DNA of 64,000 nucleotides from Asparagopsis taxiformis (taxonomy: Eukaryota > Rhodophyta > Florideophyceae > Bonnemaisoniales > Bonnemaisoniaceae). The notes under the pieces are model-generated. The model made no database searches. It saw only the letters and a list, made by a program, of their open reading frames with translations, and was not told where the DNA came from. The stretch is taken from contig JALQPE010002551.1 in assembly GCA_030407315.1 (NCBI GenBank), positions 62,001-126,000 on the forward strand, in the 5' to 3' direction. The position numbers were made by a program, and so were the translations under genes. Shown here piece after piece: positions 43,071 to 53,720 of the stretch. Within the stretch, counting starts at the first letter, position 1. Each line of letters begins with the position of its first letter.

Positions 43071-44132
43071 ATGCAGTCGAATGGCATAGCAGATGATGTT
43101 GCATACATTAATTTCTGCTCGGGTGATGCTGCACAGTTGTCGAGTCTTCAGCTTGTACAATTTTCATCTGATGAAGAGGTGCTATCCGTGTCCAGGGGTG
43201 ATAATCAAGATGCTCTCATCGTCCGTGTGTCCTCCGGATATTCCTGTCTAAACCTTACCATTTCATTTTCGTTTGACCGCTTTGTTGCCAATGTCCAGTA
43301 TACACTCGTGGCGCAAAACGCTGCGAATGAGCAAGTATGCAATGTGTCCATATCGTTTATAGTTGCAGGCTTGAAAATGTATAGAGAGAGCACAGTACAA
43401 TCCTCTGCGAGGGTCTCGGTGAGAAAAGACGTACCGAGCAATGAGAATCCAGCCATTACAAAAACTATTGTTTCTGGAACTGAGAATGACATTACCTCAA
43501 ACTATGAGGCAGTTATTTCGTCACCCGTAGAAATCCTCCTGGTGAAGGTCCATTACCCTGATGGCACGGATTCAAATGAAAAACCAGTGGCAGATGTAGT
43601 GTCTTCTTTGAGAACCCTGGCTATGGAGACCCAAACGGAAGCCACCCCTCCGATTTTCTTAGATAATTCTCAATGTCTTATCTTTGGTTTCTCCGCAGAG
43701 ACTTCTGATGACCATTCGAATTGCGGAGCGTTATTTCTTGTAGAAGAACCCTCGGCAGGTCGATCCGAAATTTCTCTGGCTCCTCGTTTCAGACCATATA
43801 GGGATGGATCTATAGAATTAACATTCACGTGGCCGTCTCTGACAGAAGAGGATGAAGATCTTGCCGAAGAAGAGTACACTAACATGTTGCCAGTCAATAT
43901 TGTGGGCTCATCCTGGAGAGTTCTTCGCGTGGGCAACGACATTTTCCGTGAAGTGGATGGTTTATACCAACAGCGTGAAGATGGTTTATATTCTACGACG
44001 TTTTTATCTCAACTGGGCAGTGGCACAAACCTGAACTGGCATATCAACGTAGCATTTCCGGATGGAACATCATCGACTGCAAAAATAGTGAGCAATCAAG
44101 TCTTCGACCTTCTTTCATACAATGACGAATAG
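43071..44132 (+). CDS. hypothetical protein, 353 residues
   Basis: Intact ATG-started frame. The sequence is beta-rich, with repeated Val/Ile/Ser alternation, HYPDGTDSNEKP and AFPDGTSSTAKI stretches that resemble each other, an acidic segment LTEEDEDLAEEEYTN near residue 263, and no signal peptide or membrane helix. The two PDGTxS passages suggest duplicated beta domains. No known family recognised. It is on the strand opposite to the broken gene upstream and shows no frameshift, so it may be expressed. Confidence 0.5.
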   Translation: MQSNGIADDVAYINFCSGDAAQLSSLQLVQFSSDEEVLSVSRGDNQDALIVRVSSGYSCLNLTISFSFDRFVANVQYTLVAQNAANEQVCNVSISFIVAGLKMYRESTVQSSARVSVRKDVPSNENPAITKTIVSGTENDITSNYEAVISSPVEILLVKVHYPDGTDSNEKPVADVVSSLRTLAMETQTEATPPIFLDNSQCLIFGFSAETSDDHSNCGALFLVEEPSAGRSEISLAPRFRPYRDGSIELTFTWPSLTEEDEDLAEEEYTNMLPVNIVGSSWRVLRVGNDIFREVDGLYQQREDGLYSTTFLSQLGSGTNLNWHINVAFPDGTSSTAKIVSNQVFDLLSYNDE

Positions 44133-44263
44133 GCCTGCCAGGCTTGCAGACAAGAGACAGAAGCAAGGGAATTAGGCAAGCCCGCCTGGTCTAGATGGGC
44201 GAGGAGATTGGCCTGGAAATTGGCTAGTATGGAGAGGGGCGTCTGCAGAGCAACGCGAGCATT

Positions 44264-44644
44264 CTAGGCACAAAAGCGGTGCGAAATCTGCGTCTCGGCG
44301 CGTTGTAACTCCAGGGAGTGCTGCAGCACGAAGACGGACATGACGTGACATATGCGCTCGTGCTCGTCGGCGAGGACGCGGCGAAGTTCGAGCAACTTGG
44401 AGTTGCGCAGCGACGATTGCACATGGGCCATCGCAATGGCGCCTGCGCGCCCGAAGAAATAGAAGGCGGAGGGGTGGTGGAGCGAAAGGGCCAGGGTACG
44501 AAGCAGGATTCGAAAGGCATCTATGCGTTGTGTCTCATCGGTGAACATCAACCAGTCAGTTGGGAAGCGACAACGCAGCGTTACGCTGCATGTGAATACA
44601 TAATTCGGTAGTGGCGGCGAACAGGAGCGCATTTGGCGTCGCAT
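44264..44644 (-). CDS. hypothetical, 126 residues
   Basis: ATG-started minus-strand frame with a helical, protein-like composition (DAFRILLRTLALSLHHPSAF; LRRVLADEHERICHVMSVF), ending at a stop near 44264. No family recognised. The overlapping plus-strand frame is weaker. It may be an exon of a larger gene. Confidence 0.3.
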   Translation of the reverse strand: MRRQMRSCSPPLPNYVFTCSVTLRCRFPTDWLMFTDETQRIDAFRILLRTLALSLHHPSAFYFFGRAGAIAMAHVQSSLRNSKLLELRRVLADEHERICHVMSVFVLQHSLELQRAETQISHRFCA

Positions 44645-45184
44645 CGGTGTCGATCAATTGTTCACCTGAATTGATGTGCGTTTGTCATGGATTGTGATTG
44701 GCGACATGATCCATGAAAGTGTTTGTTGCAAAATAGTCCAGAACGTGTTGTGGGTTAGGGAGTTCGGTTAATTCTAGCATTTGACCTTTCAGTGCACCTG
44801 TCGACACCATTTCCGGACACCTGTCTCTACGAACGTTCTGCTCGCCCATTGGCTGTCTCACTAGCTGGCGATGTTTACAATATCACCCAGCTATAGTTGA
44901 TCAACGGATTTAGAAGCTCCTTTCCACGCCCGCCACCAAGGTTTAGCACGGTATTAACAACTATATACTTCTTAGTCTTCGATAGATTGCACCAATCATA
45001 CTATTCTTTCTTGTCCTTGTCTTTTTCAGTTCCATTTGTGCCTGTCGATAACCGGCATGAGTCAACCAGCCTAGCACTCCAGTGCCACACTTCAATTCTA
45101 CTTTCAGCCATCTTAGTACTCAGGTCTAGCACCAAATCATTTACCTTCATACTAAAAATACGCAGCTTATTTCCTCTCCAGTCC

Positions 45185-45545
45185 ACTCCATCAGACAGTG
45201 TTGTGAACCAATGCACGGTGCTACCCGCAGACAATACAATTTGCTATCTACACTACTGTCTACAGATTTCCCCAGACAGTGCAGGAATCCAATACAATGC
45301 ATTGCCTCAGACAGTAAAATGTACTGTCTGCACATACTGCCTGGCGGCAACACTTCCGGACAGTAAAATTTACTGTTCTGGACATTAAATTTTACTGTTT
45401 TTGGTACTGTCCAGATTTCGTGCCAGTTTATTGCTGCAGCAGTATTCTGAAATTTCCAGACAGTAAATTTTACTGTCTCCGCGCACTGTCTTGGCCAGAC
45501 AGTAATTTTTACTGTCTCAGACAGTAAATTTACTATCTTTTTCCA
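45185..45545. repeat. CAGACAGT/ACTGTCTG word array
   Basis: Closely packed inverted repeats such as CAGACAGTAAAATGTACTGTCTG-type words (for example 45309-45331, 45459-45478, 45505-45530). Same vocabulary as R2. Confidence 0.75.
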
Positions 45546-45888
45546 TTCCCAACACCGTAGTGTGATTCATTCCACTCTACAAGATCACCCTCATGAGAAC
45601 GTTCATTGCAGTCCATAGAGTCCGGAAACCACTTCGCAGGCTCATCCATGCAGGACAAATATTCGAGGCAGTGTGCAACGAACGGTCCAAATCTGAACTT
45701 CAGACGTATCTACATGTACAAAACTCGAGTGAAGCGTTCTACCTCGCCAGTGAGCTCCCTTAGAAAGGAACGCCTAAGGATGTCGAAAATGAAGACAAAT
45801 CCGTTCGAAGCTAATCAAACATGCTGGAAAAAACGTTGTTTCACATCTGTGGAAAATACCTTTGCATTTTCTTAGTACAAGCGCATCA

Positions 45889-47878
45889 ATGAACCGATCG
45901 GAGAGGAAGCGAACATTGAGCTTAATGTTTGATGAAAATTTGAGGTCGTTTATGTTCAATGGCAACCTAGTGTGTAGTACTTTCCTAGTGAAGGCTTTTC
46001 GGTTTTCCAAGACTCTGCAAAGCTGTGTGAAATGCACATTGATGGCTCCATCATCGTGCTCAATAGAAGCTTTGCCTCGAGGAATATACAGGATGGAAAA
46101 TCAGATATGCAGGATCGTAAACTACTTACAGTCTCTCGCAGAAACCACAGCTCAGCTAATGCCAGATAGAACTGAGCAGCACCTCCCTTTCTTCAACAAA
46201 GCAAGCGTTTACAAAAAGTTTCTCGAAGACATCAACAATCTCCCTCGTGATCAAAATCAATGGGCCATCAGCTCGGCTTCGAGGCCACCCAGTGAGAGTT
46301 ACTTTTTACGTGTATGGAGATCTGAATGCAGCAGTATCAAAGTCCGAAAACATCACCGTTTTGCCAAGTGCAACGAATGTGAAATGTTGCGGGCAGAGCT
46401 AGGCCGGTGTAGATTGAACGAAGAACGAGCAAGCGTGCTCCGACGCAGGCATAAATCGCATTTGGAGTTTATTGAAAGTGATAGGAGAGCCTATGAGAAG
46501 AAAAGACAAGAAGCAAAGCGGAACCCATATATGGTCTGCTCATTTGTAATTGAAGGAGCAGATCAGTCAGCCTTTGGGTTACCACATTTTATTTTCGAAA
46601 CAAAATCTTCAAGGGGAGAAAAGCTCAAGGTCAGGCTCATTGGGGCGCTGGAGCAAAGTGCAGTGAACGAGCTTTCCCTGCTACTACTAACAGAAGAGTT
46701 TGAAACAGGTGGAAATCATATAATAGAGACGATGCACCGGGTTCTACAACGCAAAGTAGACAAATCATCCAAGATGCCTTCAAAAATGTATTTGCAGCTC
46801 GACAACTGCACTCGGGAGAACAAAAACCGGTTCGTTATGGCATATTTGGAGATGTTAGTGCGTCGAGGCGTTTTTGAGGAGGTCATTGTCTCTTTTCTGC
46901 CCATTGGTCACACTCACAGTGATATTGACCAATGTTTTAGCAGAACCTCCAACAGACTCCGGACCAATGAGGCACTGACCATGGAAGACCTTATGGATCA
47001 GTTGCGCAACTCGTATACTCCTCGCCCAACCGTGTCCCGTATGATGAGTGTAGCGAACTTTAGTGGTCTTTGCATTTCTGAGAGGTGTCTCCGGAGTATT
47101 CCACCATTCAGCCATTTTAGATTCTTTCAAGTTCAGTAGAACAGACCAGACACAGCCTGTCGACTCAATAGAATTTGGTGCGAAATGTTCAGTGTGGGTT
47201 AACTGTAATGAGTCCTGGAAGCCTCTAGATGACATCAACCCTAATTCTGGCTTCTTGAAATTCGTCCCTTCATTGCAAAACACACCACCAACAATCTTGA
47301 AGTCCCTGCCAAACGTCACGGCTATCAACAAATGCTTGGAGTCGAATGAAGCTAGAGTTGGGTGTTCCATGAAAATGCAGTCTCTAAGAGAACTTCGAGA
47401 TCGAGTATATCGAGACCGTGAGGAGAAATTTCATTGGGATCTAGAGGACAGTTTTGAGATGGCGACGAACCGTCCTTCGGACGATCAAAATGGGACCATC
47501 GAATATCAGGATCAGGATGCAGATCTCTCCTCCACACCATTTTTCGACTTCGAGTATGGAGCAGGGGATATGGTTGCCGTGAAGACAGTTGATGGGAATG
47601 ACACATTTTGGATTGCAGAGGTCGTTTCAGTTCACACCCGTACAAAAGGTGTTGCTTCGTCTCTATCAATAATATGGTATGAGCCTGACAAAGATTGGCA
47701 CAATCCATATGAAGCAAAGTACAGCGTTAGCACGAAGGTGACAAATGGAAGAAAAGTTCCATTTCGACATATAATAAGCGTGAATACTGGTCTGGTCAAG
47801 TTCTCTTCTCTCAAAAGGGATCGAACAATAACTGTCAACGATGCGAAGGGTATAAGAGAGTCTCTCGGTGTGAACTAA
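45889..47878 (+). CDS. DUF7869-like transposon-type protein with one frameshift
   Basis: First ATG at 45889; the frame is open to 47139, then continues in another phase to a stop at 47876-47878. Recognisable pieces: a Cys-containing KCNECEMLRAELG, then RRRHKSHLEFIESDRRAYEK, then a probable RNase-H-fold core with YLQLDNCTRENKNRFVMAYL and the signature FLPIGHTHSDIDQCFSR. The C-terminal part has a chromo/BAH-like segment, DMVAVKTVDGNDTFWIAEVV ... IWYEPDKDWHNPYEAKY. Proteins of this type occur in large transposon-like families of algae, oomycetes and plants; I name the family from memory of the GHTHxDID signature. The phase changes between FSHFRFF and RTDQTQPV at about 47127-47135. A recent frameshift, programmed shift or assembly error are possible. 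Confidence 0.55.
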
Positions 47879-47889
47879 CAAAAACATGC

Positions 47890-49860
47890 TGATAGTGCTA
47901 TTTGGTTTTCTTGGTTTGTTGTGCTCTAGGAGTACATGTAGATGTGTCTATTGAACAGAGAAACCCATAAATGGCTTGTTTAACATACAAATCTCAATAT
48001 ACATACGAAGGCTGCAGACTATGTACATGCAGGGGAAGCCCTTTGAAGGTAGAAAAATGTGGAGGGAGTTTTGGTATACATTGGAATGATCATGATCAGG
48101 GTGAGATGGAATTGGATTTGAAGAATGTGACTCTTAGTTCTCAAAGATGCCATCCATACATGTTTCCTTTTAAATTACTAATCCCTACAGCAGTAGTAGC
48201 ATAGGCCGAATACATTGGACAATATTGCATTGAATGATTCGTTATCAATGAGTATAGATTGTATCTTGTCTTATATTAGCACCCACGTTGACCGTTTCCA
48301 TCGCGTAACTCCAGCATCGCTGTGATATTTCTATGGCAATTTCGAAGAGCAAACTGTCCGCATTCTTTGAGATTGAGTCACAGTACAAGTTTCATACTGC
48401 TTCAATATGCACAGTGCAGAAATTTTGACTCCATTCACGCTGCCCTGTCCACCTCTCTTGCATTTGTAGCAATTGCATAAAAGATATATTGTCATACAAT
48501 TTCGCAGCCGTGAGCATGCAAGACGTAGATTTCGTTGGTGCACATGAACAGCATTGCAAGAATTAGTTGGTGTTACGCACTGGCCTCTCGTTTTGCACGT
48601 GCAATGTACGTGTTGCAGCGCGCATGAAAATGACATAAGCTGCGATGAGAACATCGGTATCCGCTGACAAGACATGTATTTCCGATCATTGTCTGTCAAA
48701 AACTTTTGCCCAGCTTGAAACGCTGGTCGGAGTATTGGTGCACAAGCGAGAACAACACGGAATCACGAATTGGCATGCACATTGCTGTGCAAAGTATGCG
48801 TGGCATTTGTGAGCTGCACTGATTTGTTTTTTCAATTGTACTAGTCCTTCAGCTGACCTACATCAAGCTGCGGAAGGGTCTCGGCAGGTTCTAGAATCGC
48901 TCACACACGATCACATATGCTTGCATTGCAGACTGGTATCCAATCCCAGAAGTTGACATGAGATATGTAGCGTATGGTCAGCTGATGGTTAACAATCTAA
49001 ACTTGTAACATTTCCACTTTGGATACTAGCGCACAGTAGTTCGAAGCTGGAAATTCAGCGCACAGTCGCGCTGTGAGCGCGCGCATTGATTGAATTGTCT
49101 ATCCGGTGAGCATTCGTATACTCACCCATACAAATTTCCCTCTGATGCGTAGCAATCATTCTCAGTCAAGCTGCAAGTAAGCACCATTGTGCAATAGTTT
49201 GTGCAGTCGTGACTATCTTCCCCATCTCATGTACTCAGCCTAGAGGTACTTGAAGCGCAGAGTTCGTGGCAAAAATAATATGCGAGTGAGCTTTGCTGCT
49301 TGTAGTACAGCAAATGGTCTGGACACAGACTGTAGTATTACTTTTCACAAATAGGCTTACCAGAAAGCAGAAAAGCTTTCCGTAATCCTGCATGGAAACG
49401 TGCTTTTGACGCGCGCACGTAGATAGCCAGAGCGATTTTGCGTTCGGCCTTTACATCGCGCAGCAGCAAACCGCGGTGTACAGCTCTCCTATCGACAGGA
49501 TTGTAATCATAGACTGCGAGAGGGGCGAATAAGCCATATTGGCAGGATCTTGTCTACGGAGTCCTCAGTCCAGAACCTGTCGTAATTTACTACTGTTGTG
49601 CCGTCCATGACGTCACTTCCTGCAGTTCCATAAAATTTATCCAAAAAATTCTCAGAATTTGTAAGTGAGAAAATTGTAAACTAGCAGGATCAAAGAGATT
49701 GTTAATTTAGTCCAACACATTTAGAATAACAGCTCCATTCAGTTTAGCTATATACAGTTGCGTTCTACGTAATGAAACCTCTGTACTGACTCAAAAATAT
49801 TTGGAACAGCACAGAAAAAAATTCCAGTCCGATTAAAATGTTCCAGTCCAATTAGCCAAA
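47890..49860. other. no supported gene
   Basis: Only short frames (a plus frame at 47971-48204 and a Cys-rich minus frame at 48331-48699), none protein-like enough to call. No clear tandem or inverted repeat noticed apart from the reuse of GCGCG words near 49070. Confidence 0.45.
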
Positions 49861-49863
49861 GTA

Positions 49864-50628
49864 GTGTTGCAGCCCGATCCTGACACTCTTTTGCCTCTGC
49901 ACAACTCCTCGTTCCCGTCTGCCACCATAACGCTATTCCAGCAACTCGGTGACACAGCTGCACAAGCGTTCCTCACCCTCGCTAGACTGCGCGCCACGGC
50001 AGAAGGCCCTCCAATACATGACATGGACATTTCCGTCACCGTGGTAAAGTCCGCCTACGTCATGGGAGGGTACGTCCCAGATGCCGACGACTTTGACCCG
50101 CACAGTGGCATGCTTCGCCCCACAAACGTGTCGAGGCACAAGCAGCAGCGCGTCTTTGCAACTTCATCGTTCGGCCCCGCAAAGAGATCGCAGTACTCCT
50201 TTGTCGTCATCTCCGGAACTGCCGATGACTACAGAACCATATGGGTAGGGCGCGTCCTGGCACTGGTACGCCTGCAGTCTCCAAACCTGTTTCAACCTGT
50301 AGAACTCGCTTTCGTTCAGTATATGACCTGCTTTGCCCCAAAAACCGCTGTGGAAAAATCACTTGGGTGCATTTGTTTAAAGTGGTCCACATGGGACCCG
50401 GACAACGGATCCGTTGACAGCAATGACACTGCATCCCACAGTGCAGGTGGTCCTTGGTTTGACCTCATTCCTGCATCTACTATATCTGGCACCGTGCACA
50501 TCGTACGAAGTAACTTTCCAGTCAAGCCATTTACGAAACAAATGCACTGGTCGGACCACCGTTTCTATCTCAACCGCTTCTACACCAACACTGATTACCA
50601 GTTCACACATGATAATGAAGAAGAATAA
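49864..50628 (+). CDS. C-terminal exon of a transposon-type protein
   Basis: Open for 254 codons without an early ATG, directly after TTGCAG that could be a splice acceptor (49867-49872). Contains WVGRVLALVRLQ, VELAFVQYMT, WFDLIPASTISGTVHIVRSN and HWSDHRFYLNRFY, a layout seen at the C-termini of large transposon or domesticated transposase proteins in fungi and algae. Family assignment is tentative. No upstream exon is visible in 49.0-49.8 kb, so it may be a 3' fragment. It converges on the minus-strand gene at 50706-51875. Confidence 0.4.
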   Translation: MLQPDPDTLLPLHNSSFPSATITLFQQLGDTAAQAFLTLARLRATAEGPPIHDMDISVTVVKSAYVMGGYVPDADDFDPHSGMLRPTNVSRHKQQRVFATSSFGPAKRSQYSFVVISGTADDYRTIWVGRVLALVRLQSPNLFQPVELAFVQYMTCFAPKTAVEKSLGCICLKWSTWDPDNGSVDSNDTASHSAGGPWFDLIPASTISGTVHIVRSNFPVKPFTKQMHWSDHRFYLNRFYTNTDYQFTHDNEEE

Positions 50629-50705
50629 ATCTAAATCGCAGCACTCTATTGATAATGTACTACATGATAAGCCTTCTAGTCAACGTCACATTTACTGCAC
50701 TAATT

Positions 50706-51875
50706 TCAACCATCCTCCATTACGCCAAAACCGTTATCGGCAGTGGCTGGATGGCGCCGCCCCATGCCCCCATACGGTGGGGCATTGATTTCGACATTCA
50801 GGTTTGCACTCAGGTGTCCAGCATAAGGGTCAACGACGAAAAGTTCTGCGCCAATTAGTCCTTGCGCAATAACACAATCCATTACAGCACCGAGGTTTGA
50901 CGTAATATGCGATTGAATCCTATCCTCGGACACTAGAACAAGTGATGAGCAGCGGTTTACATCATCAACGACATGAACAATTCCAGACCCCTCTCCGCTT
51001 TGCCACACTTCAACAGCCTCTCTCGTCACAGTACGGCTTGCAAACACATGCCGTGACTGTGCACTACTCCGCTGTTCGCTCTCGACAACGTCCGTTTCTT
51101 CCCTTGCTTGCGAGCCTTGGAGACAAGACATGCAGTACACCACCATACCAACTAATTGCTGAAAAGCTACCCCCACATATTGACTGTACCGCCTTGTAAA
51201 CTCCTTCTGCCGTGCACCTCCTTTCCCCTTCGGTTCATCCAAACACTCCACAGTAGTCACTAGCCAAGCATCCAGGCGCGCCAGCGTTAGTATGCTCGTC
51301 TCTATGTCCATTACTTGTTCTGGTCGTATCGAATAACCCCTGAAGATGTCCAGCACATTCACAGCTACTCGGTTGTTAAACCATGCATCACCATTCACTT
51401 CCATTTCGAAGCTGTCAGGAACCATGCCTTTGCTGTATCGCAGCTCTGAGAACGGTGCCGTTCGCCACCTCCCCATATCCAAATCACCGTTGCTTTCCCG
51501 TTTCAAAAGCTTCTCAGGCGCTTCGCGCTTTTGATCCTCTCGCTCGTCCATCTCAGCTCGCGTCGTCAGCATCGTGCATCTAGACATTAATTTCGTGTAC
51601 CCCAGCGAACCGAACAATCTGTCCCTCGCATTACGCTTCCGTGCACTCATCACGTCGGACAGTTTCTGCGTCACCTTCACTTTCAATTCCTTGCTCCCCG
51701 CCACAGCCTCTTGACAGCACACACGCTGCTCCTCATCGGAAAACACATCACACCACGGACTTTGACGCAGTACGTGTCGCACCAAGTCATTCAGCAGATC
51801 ACTCTCGTCCCTGTACGAAGGTGTATGTGGAACGATAGTTCGGTGACGAAGTAGCTGGTACGAGCTAGGGGACAC
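50706..51875 (-). CDS. unrecognised protein behind the second cassette, 389 codons
   Basis: Minus-strand frame starting, like the gene at 4832, at a GTG in the shared sequence (SYQLLR follows in both), with the frame open upstream across the predicted intron. The first ATG is about 75 codons in. After about 17 codons the two proteins are unrelated. This one has a Lys/Arg/Glu-rich segment (EMDEREDQKREAPEKLLKRE), MGRWRTAPFSELRYSKGM, and hydrophobic helices (YVGVAFQQLVGMVVYCMSCL). No known domain recognised. The shared 5' part means that promoter and translation start are supplied by the cassette. Confidence 0.45.
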   Translation of the reverse strand: MSPSSYQLLRHRTIVPHTPSYRDESDLLNDLVRHVLRQSPWCDVFSDEEQRVCCQEAVAGSKELKVKVTQKLSDVMSARKRNARDRLFGSLGYTKLMSRCTMLTTRAEMDEREDQKREAPEKLLKRESNGDLDMGRWRTAPFSELRYSKGMVPDSFEMEVNGDAWFNNRVAVNVLDIFRGYSIRPEQVMDIETSILTLARLDAWLVTTVECLDEPKGKGGARQKEFTRRYSQYVGVAFQQLVGMVVYCMSCLQGSQAREETDVVESEQRSSAQSRHVFASRTVTREAVEVWQSGEGSGIVHVVDDVNRCSSLVLVSEDRIQSHITSNLGAVMDCVIAQGLIGAELFVVDPYAGHLSANLNVEINAPPYGGMGRRHPATADNGFGVMEDG

Positions 51876-52490
51876 GCTGTCCTTACGACGAAACGAACGA
51901 ACAGTCCACCCGCTGGTGTTTTGACTGTATGTTAGGTAGAACGGTAGAGATAGGTTAGCGAGTAGACACGAGCGTCACGACGCAACAATCCACGCGAGGA
52001 TTACGTTAGCAAACGAGGTGGTACGTCACCGGAGGCGCTCTCAACCAAGTCCGGAGGCACTACACGCAATCAGCCTTACGTGCGGCGATGGGTAGGGAGT
52101 ACGCAGCTCGACGGAGAGGAAGCCTCGCTAGGCAAAACGTAAACGTAAACGTAGAAGTCAGTCGTAGACTAGAGCCGTTGCTCGTTCCATGAATTGTCCC
52201 CTTTCCCTCCCGGCACGATGCCAATACCTATATGGCCACGATGGCATCGCTTTACAGTGTAAACACTGCTCGTAACGTCCCCGAATGGGAAAGGACCTTG
52301 TGGGTCGCACGTAGGGACCCGTTGGTCCGTTGGCCGTTGCCAATACGTTCGTTGCACTCGTGTGCCGGTTGCGTGCGCGCATGCGCCAGCAATGTTCGTG
52401 CATTGCTGTCGCCGGTCGTATCCGCCGAAATTCGAATTCCGCGGAAAACGTAAATATTTGCAATTTCGGACTTGCCACGTATACTACAGT
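51845..52490 (-). repeat. mobile promoter/leader cassette, copy 2 (inverted)
   Basis: Reverse-complement copy of 4212-4860 with scattered substitutions and small indels. Conserved: TGTAGTATACGTGGCAA start, AACG hairpins (seen here as GGACC-CGTT-GGTCC near 52318, TTGGC-CGTT-GCCAA near 52330, GAGC-CGTT-GCTC near 52173), the 29-codon upstream frame, donor and acceptor. A fourth hairpin near 52125 has a changed loop. Its outer edge supplies the last codons and stop of the gene at 52484-53659, which suggests that it inserted into that gene. Confidence 0.75.
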
Positions 52491-53659
52491 GTATACCACT
52501 GCAGATTCTTGATGATATAGCCCGGAGGGGTAGCAATATATCCTACACCGTTTTCGCTCCAAAGTGTCCCTTCTACCGGCTCTACCTCGATGGTACGTCC
52601 AGTCCAACGTCTCTGCGTTTGTTCCGCTATAGGGTCCAGCTCCATAGTCTCGTTCTTGCACCACTTTGTCAGGTTTTCCTCGACCGCCCTAAGAACTCCA
52701 AGGTATTTCACAGGAATGGCTTTCTGTATTTTCGACTTACCGCCACCGTGATCACTGATTCTACCTGTTCTCGCAATTGCAGTAAGGCTGGCATTTTCCG
52801 CCTGCAGAGTCTTCATCTTAGCCTCCAACGCAACTATCTCCGTGGTGAGCGCCTTGTTTGCTATGTCCTGGCTAAACACTTTTTTTCCCAGCTCCGCGAT
52901 CTTCTTCTTCTGCGCATTGATGCGACTCGCCATTAAATCGATGGATTCCGGCGGATGCAACCTCTCTTCCCTCACCGTCCCCCCATCTCGCACGCTATCG
53001 GGATTATGATGTCCTCCATCGGCAATAGCCTGACGTCGCGGGGGCGTTACGCGCATATTTGGCACCAATGACAGTCTGTTGTGACGAGGCCCGCACTCCG
53101 GCTGCTCTCTCCCCTCAGTACCACCTGACCGCCGATGATAGTTGGCATCCTGTGAACGTTGCTCAGAAACAACATCCCTTGCCGCTATCCTCGGGTCCCT
53201 GACTGCATTACCTGCTGGGGCTGATGTACTCGGCATAGTTGGCGTAGTGGGGGTCACAGCCTCCAGTGTCTCGGGAACCCCCGGCTGGGACTCCGTCTGC
53301 AGCACCTCCGCATCTGCCAACCCGGGAGGAACTACCTTTGCCATAGCACTCTGCCGCAATTCCAACATGTTTTGAGCCACTATCATGTCATCATCATGAT
53401 GTTCACTGTCCCTGCGAGCACGCTTGCCTCGGTCAAGCCCCATCTCTCTCCGCGCCGTTCCTCCTTGCTCACTTTCTCGCTGCGGATCCCCAGTTCTGCG
53501 CCGGTCCGTCTTGCGACTACCGGACCGCGGTTCAATTCTGCCGGTAGGCCCAGACCGCTTCTTCGCACGGGATTGTCGGGCACTCGATACAGCAGCTGCT
53601 GACCGGGTTTTCTGGAGACCCGGAGGCTTTGGAGCTTTCTTCGCAATACGCGGCGGCAT
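52484..53659 (-). CDS. coiled-coil protein, probably truncated by the cassette
   Basis: 391 residues from a clear ATG. The N-terminal half is disordered and Arg/Lys/Pro-rich (RIAKKAPKPPGLQKTRSA; RIEPRSGSRKTDRRRTG). Residues about 245-310 form a coiled coil (RINAQKKKIAELGKKVFSQ; EIVALEAKMKTLQAENASL). A small C-terminal domain follows (VKYLGVLRAVEENLTKWC; GVGYIATPPGYIIKNLQ). The last residues and the stop come from the start of the inverted cassette, so the natural C-terminus is probably lost. The disordered-basic, coiled-coil, small-domain order could suit a retroelement Gag or a chromatin protein; no zinc knuckle is seen. Confidence 0.5.
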   Translation of the reverse strand: MPPRIAKKAPKPPGLQKTRSAAAVSSARQSRAKKRSGPTGRIEPRSGSRKTDRRRTGDPQRESEQGGTARREMGLDRGKRARRDSEHHDDDMIVAQNMLELRQSAMAKVVPPGLADAEVLQTESQPGVPETLEAVTPTTPTMPSTSAPAGNAVRDPRIAARDVVSEQRSQDANYHRRSGGTEGREQPECGPRHNRLSLVPNMRVTPPRRQAIADGGHHNPDSVRDGGTVREERLHPPESIDLMASRINAQKKKIAELGKKVFSQDIANKALTTEIVALEAKMKTLQAENASLTAIARTGRISDHGGGKSKIQKAIPVKYLGVLRAVEENLTKWCKNETMELDPIAEQTQRRWTGRTIEVEPVEGTLWSENGVGYIATPPGYIIKNLQWYTL

Positions 53660-53720
53660 AATGAAGCTTTCCCCGAAGCGATGGAACGATTGAGTTGCAC
53701 GAGATACAAAAAAGATTGCT

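Noticed and set aside
48331..48699. Cys-rich 122-codon minus frame
   Set aside because: Cys spacing matches no finger or knuckle pattern, there is no neighbour support, and the surrounding DNA looks non-coding.
4212..52490. A firm call of one 48-kb element with terminal inverted repeats
   Set aside because: I find no matching target duplication at the outer edges and the interior is a mixture of unrelated genes and repeats. Kept only as a hypothesis.
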